A DNA stretch of 64,000 nucleotides, taken from contig NZ_SMGI01000001.1 of NCBI RefSeq assembly GCF_004346845.1, positions 963,116 through 1,027,115 of the forward strand, written 5' to 3'. This stretch comes from Winogradskyella wandonensis (GTDB lineage: Bacteria; Bacteroidota; Bacteroidia; Flavobacteriales; Flavobacteriaceae). The position numbers and the translations under genes are program-made. Below the pieces are notes generated by a model. It ran no database searches and was not told where the DNA came from. It saw only the letters and a program-made list of their open reading frames with translations. Positions 26,624-35,433 of this stretch are shown piece by piece (position 1 is the stretch's first letter; every line of letters starts with the position of its first letter).

Positions 26624-28111
26624 ATGAAAAGAATAATTCTGTTACTATTATTAATTCCTTTAATCGGTAATTCACAAAACAAAAATGAAACTACACGCAA
26701 TGAAAAATTAGATTATTTTATTGCTTTAACAGATAGCTTGCGCACAAATTTAGGAATTCCTGGAGTTGGGTTAGTCATTGTAAACGACAACAAGGTAATC
26801 TATAATGAAGGCTTGGGTTACAGTAATATAACCCCTAAAACACCTGTAACAAAAAACACACTATTTACTATAGGCTCAAACACCAAAGCGTTTACTGGTG
26901 TATTAATTGCAAAACTTGTTGCCAATGGTAAAATGAAATGGGATGACCCGCTAAAAAAATATGTTCCAGAATTAGACCTTAAAGAAGACTATATTGAAAA
27001 TAATGTAACTATTGCAGATGCATTATCTCACGCAACAGGATTGGAAAGGAATGATGCTTTATGGAAATACAAAAATATTAGTAGAGATAGTCTGTTAGCC
27101 TCACTTAAAAATCTTGATTTTGTTGCCGATTTTCGTTCAAGTTATGTGTATAATAATTTGATGTTTACCGTAGCTGGTATTGCGGCAGAAAGAGCTACTG
27201 GTAAGGCGTGGGAATCACTAATCACTTCAGAAATATTATCGCCTTTAGGAATGAATGACACCTACACTTATTTTGATGAGTTTATCACACATAAAAACAA
27301 ATCTATTGGGTATAAAGCAGACGGTTTAACACCAGAACCACCTGTAATCACAACAGCTATAGCACCAGCAGGTGCAATAAGTTCAACACCAAAGGATATG
27401 TCTAAATGGCTTTTAATGTTAGTAAATGATGGTAAACATAATAACACTTCGTTTTTAATGCCAGAATCATATAACTACATCATGTCACCTCACAAGAGGA
27501 TAAGTATAAGAAACAAAGACGAGTTATGGTATTACTATGCAGGACTAGGAGGATTTTCAAAAAATGGAAATCGCAATATTGGACATTCAGGTGCTATAGA
27601 TGGGCAAAACTCTAAACTAATTATTAGACCTGACAATGGTTTTGGTATTGTAGTAATGACTAATAAAATTAGTGACTACAAAGATTTAATAGCAGATTAT
27701 GCTCAAGAATGGTTTATAGAAGGCACTGTAACAAGACAATACGAAAAAGAGTATGGCCTTGAAGCTATAAACCACGCCTATGTAATTAAAACATTATTAG
27801 ACGCTGGTAAAGAAAATGACGCTAAAGATTACTTTAAAAATATAGACAAAGTAAAACTTGGTTTACATCTCGAAGCAAACATAAATGCTTTAGGATACAT
27901 CTTTTTAAATGAAGAAAAAATTGAAGAATCCGTTTTTTTATTTGAATTAAACACTCAAAGTTTTCCAAATTCGGCAAATGCTTTTGATAGTCTTGGAGAG
28001 GCATTATTAAAAAAAGGAGACAAAACAGAAGCAAAAAAAGCCTATAAAAAATCATTAGAATTAAACCCAAATAATGATAATGCTAGAAAGGTTTTAAAAT
28101 CATTAGAGTAA
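26624..28111 (+). CDS. Secreted serine hydrolase (beta-lactamase class C fold) with TPR tail
   Basis: A 495-residue protein with a signal peptide (MKRIILLLLLIPLIGNSQ). The penicillin-binding/class C motifs are SNTK (Ser85-Lys88), YNN (near 176) and GHSGAIDG (near 322). Residues about 415-495 carry TPR-like helices (SANAFDSLGEALLKKGD, then a KSLELNPNN repeat). The family includes D-aminopeptidases, esterases and beta-lactamases; the substrate is unknown. Two nt separate it from the next gene. Confidence 0.88.
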   Translation: MKRIILLLLLIPLIGNSQNKNETTRNEKLDYFIALTDSLRTNLGIPGVGLVIVNDNKVIYNEGLGYSNITPKTPVTKNTLFTIGSNTKAFTGVLIAKLVANGKMKWDDPLKKYVPELDLKEDYIENNVTIADALSHATGLERNDALWKYKNISRDSLLASLKNLDFVADFRSSYVYNNLMFTVAGIAAERATGKAWESLITSEILSPLGMNDTYTYFDEFITHKNKSIGYKADGLTPEPPVITTAIAPAGAISSTPKDMSKWLLMLVNDGKHNNTSFLMPESYNYIMSPHKRISIRNKDELWYYYAGLGGFSKNGNRNIGHSGAIDGQNSKLIIRPDNGFGIVVMTNKISDYKDLIADYAQEWFIEGTVTRQYEKEYGLEAINHAYVIKTLLDAGKENDAKDYFKNIDKVKLGLHLEANINALGYIFLNEEKIEESVFLFELNTQSFPNSANAFDSLGEALLKKGDKTEAKKAYKKSLELNPNNDNARKVLKSLE

Positions 28112-28113
28112 AT

Positions 28114-28836
28114 ATGAAAAATATCAAATACATGGTTTTAGTCATAGTTCTTGCAATTTGTTATAACTGTAAAGAAAAAAAGGCATCTAAAACAATTTCA
28201 GAATTTAAAGAATTAACAGAAGAAAACAGATTAATGCTAATTGATTCATTAACTAAAATGGTAGAATATGACCAGAGCTTCAGAAGAATGATTGCTTTAG
28301 GCACTAAAGATTCAGCGATACTTAAAAAAGACAACGAAATGAGAGAAAAGCCAGTTGAAGAATATATGGCTTACAGAAAAACTATCATATCTACGATAAG
28401 TGAAGCTCAAAAAGACTCATTATGGAAACTACAACACGAATTAGATTTAAAAAATCATAAAGCATTTGTTAAGCTAGTTGAAGAATATGGTTATCCATCA
28501 AAACAGCGTTTAAAAATAAAGACCGATATAGGATTTGAGATTTTGTTACATCCGCCCAAAGAAATCAAGCCTAAAATCTATCTAAAGAAAATGGAAAAGT
28601 TATTAATGCCAGAAGTAAAGTCCAAACGCTTAGAGCCCATTTTGTATGCTCAGTTAGTTGATAACATTAGGCAGAAAGTTTTAAAACAACCGCAGCTATA
28701 TGGCACAAATAAATCATTTAACATAAAAACAATGAGTGAAGGATTGCCAATAATAGAAGATATTAGAGAAACTAATAAGGCAAGAAAAGAAATAGGATTG
28801 CCAGAATTAAATGCGGGAGAGTATGAAGTTTATTAG
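28114..28836 (+). CDS. Putative lipoprotein, DUF6624-like
   Basis: A 240-residue protein with a short lipoprotein-like signal (ICYNC near residues 15-19). The body is helical and charged. The segment DNIRQKVLKQPQLYGT near 190-205 and the ending NKARKEIGLPEL resemble DUF6624 proteins, whose role is unknown. It starts 2 nt after the serine hydrolase stop, so the two are translationally linked. The family assignment is from memory and tentative. Confidence 0.65.
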   Translation: MKNIKYMVLVIVLAICYNCKEKKASKTISEFKELTEENRLMLIDSLTKMVEYDQSFRRMIALGTKDSAILKKDNEMREKPVEEYMAYRKTIISTISEAQKDSLWKLQHELDLKNHKAFVKLVEEYGYPSKQRLKIKTDIGFEILLHPPKEIKPKIYLKKMEKLLMPEVKSKRLEPILYAQLVDNIRQKVLKQPQLYGTNKSFNIKTMSEGLPIIEDIRETNKARKEIGLPELNAGEYEVY

Positions 28837-28896
28837 GCTTATTACACAGTGTAGTTAGATGTAAAACATAAAAATTAATTTACAATTTGGAAGAAA

Positions 28897-29457
28897 ATGA
28901 ATCCGAAAAAAATATTAACAATAGGTTTATTCCTACTAATTACAAGTCAGCTTTTAATGTCTTTTGGTTATGACTTTATTATGGCACAAAAGCCAATCGA
29001 CTTTGCCCACTGGACCTTGCTCTTAGCTGCTTTAGCACATTTTTCCCTTTGGTTTGCATTACCCTCAAATGGAAGTAAGCCACATGGTTTGGGCATCATG
29101 TCGTTGGGTATAGCAGGAATCATCGGAATGTGTACCATTGATTTTGTGTTGTGGTCGCTGAATGATAATCCTACTATAAAGGATAGCTTATTGGGAGTTG
29201 TTATGAACGATCCTACTATTAAATTTCCATTTCTGATAGTTGGTCCCACTCTTTTTTATATGGGAATATGTATTTCGACTTATGGCCTTTTCAAGAAGTA
29301 CAAATGGCAGGTAATCGTATTGAATATAGGTGCTCTTCTAATTGGCATAGGGCATCTTATATTTGGTAATCAAGTAATTCCAGTTTTTGGAGCGGTTTTG
29401 TTATCCATTGGATTGCTATCGATAATCCAGCAAAATCAGAATCAACAATACATGTAA
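28897..29457 (+). CDS. Five- or six-helix membrane protein of unknown function
   Basis: A 186-residue hydrophobic protein with membrane segments at about 6-24, 36-55, 64-85, 108-130, 138-156 and 160-178. No motif tied to an enzyme or transporter was recognised. It lies 60 nt after the putative lipoprotein gene and 13 nt before the second serine hydrolase, so it belongs to the same run of genes. Confidence 0.65.
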   Translation: MNPKKILTIGLFLLITSQLLMSFGYDFIMAQKPIDFAHWTLLLAALAHFSLWFALPSNGSKPHGLGIMSLGIAGIIGMCTIDFVLWSLNDNPTIKDSLLGVVMNDPTIKFPFLIVGPTLFYMGICISTYGLFKKYKWQVIVLNIGALLIGIGHLIFGNQVIPVFGAVLLSIGLLSIIQQNQNQQYM

Positions 29458-29470
29458 AGTAAAATCGAAA

Positions 29471-30547
29471 ATGAATAAAATACACATCTTAACATTACTC
29501 TTGTCATTTGCAACAATAAACATTGTTGCTCAAGAACAATTCAACCCAGAACAACAACTCAAAGAATTATCAGGAAAAAAGCAAAATATTGGTATCGCAG
29601 CAGCCTATTCCATAGACGGAGTTACAGAATGGTCGCAATCATCTGGCTTTAGTTGTCAAGATAGCGAAATTCCTTTTTCTTCTACTACCTTAACTAGAAT
29701 TGCGTCTATTGCTAAACCTATGACAGCTGTTGCAATAATGCAACTTTTTGAAAAAGGACTCATTGAACTAGATACACCAATTCAAACCTATTTGCCTACT
29801 TTTCCTAGAAAAGAAAAGGGAGACATAACCATTAAGCAATTATTAACACATACATCTGGCATTAGTCAATATCAAAGTAATAAAGAGGTAGAAAATAAAA
29901 CCCAATTCAATTCTTTACAAGAAGCTATTGATGTATTTAGAGATAGACCTTTACTCTTTAAACCTGGAAGTGAATATTTTTATACATCTTATGGATATGT
30001 ACTATTAGGAAGAATAATTGAACAGGTTTCTGGCTTGAGTTATGAGGATTATATGCAAAAAAATATTTTTGATATTGCAAATATGAAAAATACTGGTATT
30101 GAAAACATTAACAAGCAATATGATAATAAATCCTGTTTATATCACAACCAAAAAAGAAAAACCAAAAAGACTAAACAAAACAACTTAAGCAATAGAATAC
30201 CTGCAGGTGGTTTTTATAGTACTTTAGATGATGTTATTAAATTTGGTGAAGCTATTGTTAACAATACTTTAATTAGTGAGAGCACCTTTAAGTTGATGTT
30301 AGAAAGTCAACCTGTAACTTATGATGGAAGTCTTTATGGCTTCGGTTGGTTTTTTTATGGACCAAAACCCAATGAAAATATTGTTATTGGTCATGAAGGA
30401 GGACAGTCAGGATGTACAAGTCAGTTATTTATAATTCCGAAATCAAAAACAGTTGTGGTTGTCTTATCTAATACATCAGGAACATATAGAGATGTTGTAA
30501 CGTTTGCTTCTAAACTTATAAGCCATTCAGAATTGAATAAAAAATAA
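29471..30547 (+). CDS. Secreted serine hydrolase (beta-lactamase class C fold)
   Basis: A 358-residue protein with a signal peptide (MNKIHILTLLLSFATINIVAQ). The active-site SxxK is SIAK (Ser79-Lys82). YTSYGYVLLG (about 174-183) stands where the YxN motif is expected, and GHEGG is the HxG-type motif. It is shorter than the hydrolase at 26624, lacks TPRs and is only distantly similar. The two in one cluster suggest related envelope substrates such as D-amino-acid peptides, which is inference. Confidence 0.87.
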   Translation: MNKIHILTLLLSFATINIVAQEQFNPEQQLKELSGKKQNIGIAAAYSIDGVTEWSQSSGFSCQDSEIPFSSTTLTRIASIAKPMTAVAIMQLFEKGLIELDTPIQTYLPTFPRKEKGDITIKQLLTHTSGISQYQSNKEVENKTQFNSLQEAIDVFRDRPLLFKPGSEYFYTSYGYVLLGRIIEQVSGLSYEDYMQKNIFDIANMKNTGIENINKQYDNKSCLYHNQKRKTKKTKQNNLSNRIPAGGFYSTLDDVIKFGEAIVNNTLISESTFKLMLESQPVTYDGSLYGFGWFFYGPKPNENIVIGHEGGQSGCTSQLFIIPKSKTVVVVLSNTSGTYRDVVTFASKLISHSELNKK

Positions 30548-30549
30548 CT

Positions 30550-30672
30550 GTTGCCAACAACGTATATAAAAATAGCGGTTTAGTTAATAACCTGAACCGT
30601 TTTTGTGTTTAATTGAGTATCTTAATTTCCGAAAAGTCGGTGAATAAAATCCGCTACTTTTCATATACATGA
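30550..30672. repeat. MITE-like imperfect palindrome
   Basis: Left arm GTATATAAAAATAGCGG (30562-30578) is nearly the reverse complement of right arm CCGCTACTTTTCATATAC (30651-30668). The left end carries GTTGCCAACAAC (30550-30561). An inner hairpin (30576-30583 with 30592-30599, then T5) can act as a terminator for the hydrolase gene. Similar GTTGCCAAC...GTATAT elements are, from memory, scattered in Bacteroidota genomes. Confidence 0.55.
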
Positions 30673-30743
30673 CCGATAAGCGTCACAAAAAAACTCCTAT
30701 TAATTCCTTAAATATTATATTTACGTTATCAACGTAAACACCA

Positions 30744-31847
30744 TTGAGTACTAACCAACGTCTCTACTTTATTGATGCCGTACGTGCATTTGCTATTTTA
30801 ATGATGCTTCAAGGGCATTTTATCGATACTTTGCTAGCCCCAGAGTATAAAGATATGTCTAAAATAGCCTATAAAGTTTGGTCTTATTTTAGAGGTATTA
30901 CTGCGCCAACCTTCTTTACAATTTCTGGATTAATATTTACCTATTTACTTCTTAAAGCAAAAAAAAAGGGAACAGAAAAACAACGTATTAGAAAAGGGCT
31001 TAACCGTGGCTTAATGCTTATTGGTATTGGGTATTTACTAAGAGCTCCTTTTTTAAGCTGGTTATCAGGGCAATTTAATACCTATTTTTTGGTGACCGAT
31101 GTTCTACAAATCATTGGGTTATCTTTAATTATTGTAATAGTTCTATACATTATTTGCCTAAAAAATAACATTATCTTCTCTTTTGTAACACTTTTATTGG
31201 GTTGTCTTATTTTTGTTTCAGAACCTCTGTACAGAACATTACAATTACAGAACGTGCCTGTAATATTCTCTAACTATCTAACTAAATCTAACGGTTCAGT
31301 GTTTACTATTATTCCGTGGTTTGGCTATATGGCGTTTGGGGCGTATATCGCTACGTCATTTTATAGGCATTTAGAGAAACCTAATTTTAAACCTGTAACG
31401 CTTTCGGTATTTTTTATTGTGGGCTATTTTTTAATAGAATGGTCGTCCTACGCCCTATTCTACCTAAATAAGTGGACAGGTATTCAATTGTTTTTAGATT
31501 CTGCTAACTATAACTATTTATTCTCAAGATTAGGCAACGTCTTTATCTATTTCGCGATTTTTTATGGCTTAGAGCGTTATTTAAAACCGCCCTTATTACT
31601 AAAAATTGGACAAAAAACCTTATCTATTTATGTCATTCATTTTGTAATAATTTATGGTAGTTTTACGGGTATTGGACTTAGCCAATTGATAGGAAAAACG
31701 TTAACGCCATGGCAAGCTGTTATTGGTGCAGCACTTTTCTTAACGATAGTTTGCTTTATTTCGTTCTATTATGTACAAACAAATGCCTATATCTATGGAA
31801 AATTGCGAACTTTATTTTTTAAGGTGAAAGGACTTAAGCGTAGTTAA
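30744..31847 (+). CDS. Membrane acyltransferase-like protein (DUF1624/HGSNAT type), TTG start
   Basis: A 367-residue protein with about 10 membrane helices. The N-terminal RLYFIDAVRAFAILMMLQGH matches heparan-glucosaminide acetyltransferase-like (DUF1624) proteins, with the membrane His in LQGHF. An in-frame stop lies at 30735, so TTG at 30744 is the only start that keeps the conserved N-terminus; the first ATG would delete it. These proteins probably transfer acyl groups to sugars or lipids at the membrane. The next gene, an esterase, begins 13 nt later. Confidence 0.8.
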   Translation: MSTNQRLYFIDAVRAFAILMMLQGHFIDTLLAPEYKDMSKIAYKVWSYFRGITAPTFFTISGLIFTYLLLKAKKKGTEKQRIRKGLNRGLMLIGIGYLLRAPFLSWLSGQFNTYFLVTDVLQIIGLSLIIVIVLYIICLKNNIIFSFVTLLLGCLIFVSEPLYRTLQLQNVPVIFSNYLTKSNGSVFTIIPWFGYMAFGAYIATSFYRHLEKPNFKPVTLSVFFIVGYFLIEWSSYALFYLNKWTGIQLFLDSANYNYLFSRLGNVFIYFAIFYGLERYLKPPLLLKIGQKTLSIYVIHFVIIYGSFTGIGLSQLIGKTLTPWQAVIGAALFLTIVCFISFYYVQTNAYIYGKLRTLFFKVKGLKRS

Positions 31848-31860
31848 CGACATATAAACA

Positions 31861-32757
31861 ATGAAATACACAATTACTCTTCTCATAGTTTTTTTAAATT
31901 TTCTATGTGCATATTCCCAAACTGAATTTTTAGATTCGCTTTACACGGTTGAAACCTCTACCCATACTTATCTAAAACTAAATAAAAAGGATAGTCTTCA
32001 ACTAGACTTTTACAAACCTATAGGCGTCGTTAAAAAGTTACCGCTTCTGCTTTACGTGCATGGTGGTGGTTTTTCTGGTGGTGTGCGTGATGATAGTAAC
32101 ACTGTACAATTTGCTACAAAAATGGCAGAGAAAGGTTATGCTGTAGCTTCAATTTCCTACCAACTCATTATGAAGAAATTAGGCTTTGGTTGCGCTACTA
32201 AAACCAAAGAAAAAATTAAAGCGTTTAATACTGCTGCCGAAGATATAAGTCTGGCTATAAAATTCATTTTAAAGAATGATAATATCTTTAATATAGATGA
32301 AGACAAAGTGGTAATTTCTGGAACAAGTGCTGGAGCTGAAGCCGTTTTACACCTCGCCTATGTCTATGAAAATAGAATATTACCTAGAAAGTTTAAACTT
32401 GCTGGCGTAATCGGTCTAGCAGGTGCCATTACAACGCTAGAACGCATTGATTCGGATAAAGCTATACCAACACAGCTATTCCATGGCACAAATGATAATT
32501 TGGTGCCGTATCATATTGCCGCACACCATTATTGTAGCCCTAGTGACAAAGGCTATATGATGCTCTATGGCTCGAGAGCAATTGCAGACCGATTAAAGGG
32601 ACTTGGTAAACCTTATTATTTATTCTCCATTAACGGTGGAACACACAGTTGGTCTGGTATTCCTATGAGTCGTTGTGTCAGTGAGGTCACAGATTTTTTA
32701 TATAATGATGTACTTAATAATGCGAAACGTCAGACGGAACGTACAATAGGGTTTTAA
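31861..32757 (+). CDS. Secreted alpha/beta-hydrolase (carboxylesterase-like)
   Basis: A 298-residue protein with a signal peptide (MKYTITLLIVFLNFLCAYSQ), the oxyanion-hole motif YVHGGGFSGG (about 62-71), nucleophile elbow GTSAGAE (Ser near 157), a probable acid in HGTNDNLVP and the histidine in GGTHSWSG. The fold and motifs fit hormone-sensitive-lipase/esterase-like enzymes. It is probably co-transcribed with the membrane acyltransferase, hinting at acyl-group turnover on one substrate. Its 3' end overlaps the convergent lysR stop by 4 nt. Confidence 0.85.
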   Translation: MKYTITLLIVFLNFLCAYSQTEFLDSLYTVETSTHTYLKLNKKDSLQLDFYKPIGVVKKLPLLLYVHGGGFSGGVRDDSNTVQFATKMAEKGYAVASISYQLIMKKLGFGCATKTKEKIKAFNTAAEDISLAIKFILKNDNIFNIDEDKVVISGTSAGAEAVLHLAYVYENRILPRKFKLAGVIGLAGAITTLERIDSDKAIPTQLFHGTNDNLVPYHIAAHHYCSPSDKGYMMLYGSRAIADRLKGLGKPYYLFSINGGTHSWSGIPMSRCVSEVTDFLYNDVLNNAKRQTERTIGF

Positions 32758-33680
32758 TCATAAGCTTCGTACCAATTAAAAGTTTCATTAATAATTTTCT
32801 CTTTTTCGGTTTGCACATAATTAAGATATGCCGACGCAACTGGCGATAAATTCTTGGATTTTAACCAAATAAGATTCCAATTGGTTTTAATGGGTAGCCC
32901 TTTAAAAGGAATGATATGTAGTTCTTTATCTTTTAATTCATTTTTCAATCCAATTAATGGCATTATAGAAATTCCTAGACCAGCAATTAATGACTGCTTT
33001 AAAGCTTCGTTAGATGTTAATTCAATTTTTTTCTTGTTAGGCACATTTAACTTGGTAAGAAAAGACTCCATTGCAGAGCGTGTAGCAGAACCTTTCTCGC
33101 GATAAAGCAGTGGATATTTTTCGAATATAGCTTTTGTTACACGAGTAGAGCCCATTTCTGTATGAGAACTGCCCACTAAATATAACTTATTACTCATTAG
33201 TTCTACCTGGTTAAGACTCAGATGTTCTGGCAAAACTGAAACCATTGCAAAATCGACATCATTATTTTCTAAACTTCTAATTACACCTGCTTTATTGGTT
33301 ACATCCATCTCTAAATCTATACCCTTATGCCTTTGCATAAAACCTGTTAAAAAATATGGCATAGCGTATTTTGCAGTAGATACAATAGCTATTTTTAGTT
33401 TTCCGGCTAGTTGACCTTGACGAGATAACGTTTTATAATTTATAGCTTCAACCTCGTTTAATATTTTTTCGGCTGCTTCGGCTATTTCATTACCAAAATC
33501 GGTGACATAAAGTTGCCTACCTACAACTTCTGTTAATGGAATTGAGAATTGATCTTGAAATTTTTTTAGCTGCATTGAAACCGCTGGTTGACTTAAAAAT
33601 AATTCTTCCGAAGCCTTGGTAATACTCTTTAGTTCTGCAACTTTCAAGAAGATTTGAAGTTGATGCAATGTATAATTCAT
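32754..33680 (-). CDS. LysR-family transcriptional regulator
   Basis: A 308-residue protein with an N-terminal winged HTH (LHQLQIFLKVAELKSITKAS, then LFLSQPAVSMQLKKF) and a type 2 periplasmic-binding effector domain (about 90-300). It resembles CysB/CbbR/CmpR-type LysR proteins. It is divergent from a small gene and, beyond it, an SbtA-type bicarbonate transporter, which fits a CO2/bicarbonate-responsive role. The AT-rich dyad at 33709-33725 between the divergent starts is a candidate site. Confidence 0.92.
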   Translation of the reverse strand: MNYTLHQLQIFLKVAELKSITKASEELFLSQPAVSMQLKKFQDQFSIPLTEVVGRQLYVTDFGNEIAEAAEKILNEVEAINYKTLSRQGQLAGKLKIAIVSTAKYAMPYFLTGFMQRHKGIDLEMDVTNKAGVIRSLENNDVDFAMVSVLPEHLSLNQVELMSNKLYLVGSSHTEMGSTRVTKAIFEKYPLLYREKGSATRSAMESFLTKLNVPNKKKIELTSNEALKQSLIAGLGISIMPLIGLKNELKDKELHIIPFKGLPIKTNWNLIWLKSKNLSPVASAYLNYVQTEKEKIINETFNWYEAYD

Positions 33681-33708
33681 AAGTTTTTCTTATATGATAC
33701 ATAACAAA

Positions 33709-33725
33709 TATATATAAAAATATAT
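33709..33725. promoter_or_regulatory. Candidate LysR operator in the divergent intergenic region
   Basis: The AT-only dyad TATATATAAAAATATAT lies between lysR (start 33680, minus) and the small gene starting at 33765 (plus). LysR proteins usually bind dyads between divergent genes. In so AT-rich a background the dyad could be chance. Confidence 0.3.
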
Positions 33726-33764
33726 GAATTATTTATTTAAAATTTGCACCGTAAAATAAACACT

Positions 33765-34025
33765 ATGGATAGCAATTATATACCAAAGCACACTAAGCAA
33801 TCGGAAAGTATTATATCTAATATTAAGTCAAAAAAGCAAGATTCTATCGCAATCAAGGAGAAGCGTAGTGCAATATACGCTGCATTTCTTTTTTTAATAA
33901 TAATGGCTTCAATAACAATTTTCTCTGCAAGTCAAGGTGTTATTTTTGACCACTTAGCCATTTCATTATTTATTATTTCATGTATCCTCTTGATAAAAAT
34001 GAGTGGACCAACAAAACAAGCTTAA
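33765..34025 (+). CDS. Small two-helix membrane protein of the bicarbonate locus
   Basis: An 86-residue protein from ATG 33765 (a TTG at 33744 would add 7 residues and is not needed). A charged, Lys/Ser-rich N-terminus of about 35 residues is followed by two membrane helices (about 37-57 and 60-79). No family recognised. It is first in a run with the gene at 34046 and sbtA, divergent from lysR. Confidence 0.65.
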   Translation: MDSNYIPKHTKQSESIISNIKSKKQDSIAIKEKRSAIYAAFLFLIIMASITIFSASQGVIFDHLAISLFIISCILLIKMSGPTKQA

Positions 34026-34045
34026 TCTATTAAAAACTAAACAAT

Positions 34046-34357
34046 ATGTCTAAAATCTCAGAAAAGCCATTAGTAAGTACAAAACAAGAAGTACAGTTAG
34101 TCGAAGGACAATTTACGTGCTCCGAAGCTTCGTTTGTTATTAACGAATTAATTAACGAAAAAATAAATTTTCACAAACTACAACGTCTAAGACTGTGTGA
34201 AGGTGATGAAAACTCCGATACACGTTATGCCAATAAGCGTATTGCAGAATTAGAAAACGAAAAGCTTATCGCGAAATCCTATATAGACAAAGCTCGAAAA
34301 GAAGGCTATGATGTCTTTATTGATGGTGTTCTAGAGATACGATTTGTAAAAAAATAG
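34046..34357 (+). CDS. Small soluble protein of unknown function next to sbtA
   Basis: A 103-residue acidic/helical protein with no signal peptide or membrane helix. The middle (EASFVINELINEKINFHKLQ, then LRLCEGDENSDTRYANKRI) looks helical, and the end (GYDVFIDGVLEIRFV) looks like a beta hairpin. It is not a recognisable SbtB/PII protein. It is followed by a terminator and then sbtA, and could be a regulator of the transporter; this is inference from position only. Confidence 0.65.
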   Translation: MSKISEKPLVSTKQEVQLVEGQFTCSEASFVINELINEKINFHKLQRLRLCEGDENSDTRYANKRIAELENEKLIAKSYIDKARKEGYDVFIDGVLEIRFVKK

Positions 34358-34368
34358 CAGACCACTTT

Positions 34369-34396
34369 AATCCCGCTTAACCAGCGGGATTTTTTC
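34369..34396 (+). terminator. Terminator after the small gene, before sbtA
   Basis: AATCCCGCT (34369-34377) pairs perfectly with AGCGGGATT (34383-34391), followed by TTTTT on the plus strand, 11 nt after the stop at 34357. Transcription of sbtA probably needs its own promoter or read-through. Confidence 0.8.
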
Positions 34397-34452
34397 AGAC
34401 TAACATTTTAAAATCCAAGTCTTTCGAACTTGAACTACTAAACGATTATTTA

Positions 34453-35415
34453 ATGGATTTACATTTACTCTTTGATAATCTTACTAACCCTGCGCTTTTA
34501 TTTTTCTTTTTAGGTATTATTGCCGTACAAGTAAAAAGTGACTTAGCTTTACCGGAAAATTCTTCAAAATTTATCTCATTATATCTTTTATTATCCATTG
34601 GTTTTAAAGGTGGACATGAGTTAGCACATAGCACACTAAATACCGAAATTATTCTATCATTGTTATTGGGAATACTCCTAGCCGTGATAGTACCGTTTTA
34701 CACCTATTTTATTTTAAGACGAAAATTTAATGTGGTAAATTCTGGCGCAATTGCTGCAACCTATGGTTCTATTAGTGCTGTAACCTTTGTAACAGCAGTC
34801 TCTTTTTTAGAAATAGCAAACATTCCGTTTAGTGGACATATGGTAGCCATTATGGCGTTGATGGAAGCGCCATCAATTATTGTAGGTGTTTTACTTATTT
34901 CTATTTACGATAAAACGAATAAAGCAGATATTTCTATTCCTAGTTTAGTAAAACATTCTTTTACTAACGGAAGCGTGCTTTTAATTTTAGGAAGTCTTAT
35001 TATTGGAATGCTTACAAGCGATGCACAAGCCGACGGTATTAAACCGTTTACCACAGATATTTTTAAAGGCTTTTTAATGGTCTTTCTGTTAGATATGGGA
35101 ATTACAAGTGGAAAAAAATTAGGGTCTTTCTTGAAAAAAGGATGGTTTGCATTTCTGTTTGCAATAATTATTCCAATTATAAACGGCGTTACCGTTGCGA
35201 TAGTTAGTGGTTGGATTACAGATAGTGTGGGAAATCGACTCTTGTTTTCTATACTTGCGGCAAGTGCGTCCTATATTGCCGTACCAGCAGCTATGCGTTT
35301 AGCAGCGCCAAAAGCAAACCCAAGCTTATATTTACCAATGGCTTTGGCCATTACGTTTCCGTTTAATATCACTCTTGGATTACCGCTCTATTTGGGTGTC
35401 ATCAATTGTTTTTAA
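34453..35415 (+). CDS. SbtA-type sodium-dependent bicarbonate transporter
   Basis: A 320-residue protein with about 10 membrane helices. It begins like SbtA (LTNPALLFFFLGIIAVQVKSD), keeps the IGFKGGHEL segment, repeats the fold in its second half (LLDMGITSGKKL, then a second crossing region near AASASYIAVPAAMRLA) and has a family-typical length. Cyanobacterial SbtA imports HCO3- with Na+. In heterotrophs it may supply bicarbonate for carboxylases. LysR regulator and two small genes upstream; no SbtB recognised. Confidence 0.85.
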   Translation: MDLHLLFDNLTNPALLFFFLGIIAVQVKSDLALPENSSKFISLYLLLSIGFKGGHELAHSTLNTEIILSLLLGILLAVIVPFYTYFILRRKFNVVNSGAIAATYGSISAVTFVTAVSFLEIANIPFSGHMVAIMALMEAPSIIVGVLLISIYDKTNKADISIPSLVKHSFTNGSVLLILGSLIIGMLTSDAQADGIKPFTTDIFKGFLMVFLLDMGITSGKKLGSFLKKGWFAFLFAIIIPIINGVTVAIVSGWITDSVGNRLLFSILAASASYIAVPAAMRLAAPKANPSLYLPMALAITFPFNITLGLPLYLGVINCF

Positions 35416-35433
35416 TAAGATATTGTTTGTTTT

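Noticed and set aside
34046..34357. SbtB (PII-like) partner of SbtA
   Set aside because: No PII-like start or nucleotide-binding loop is visible; only the size and position fit.
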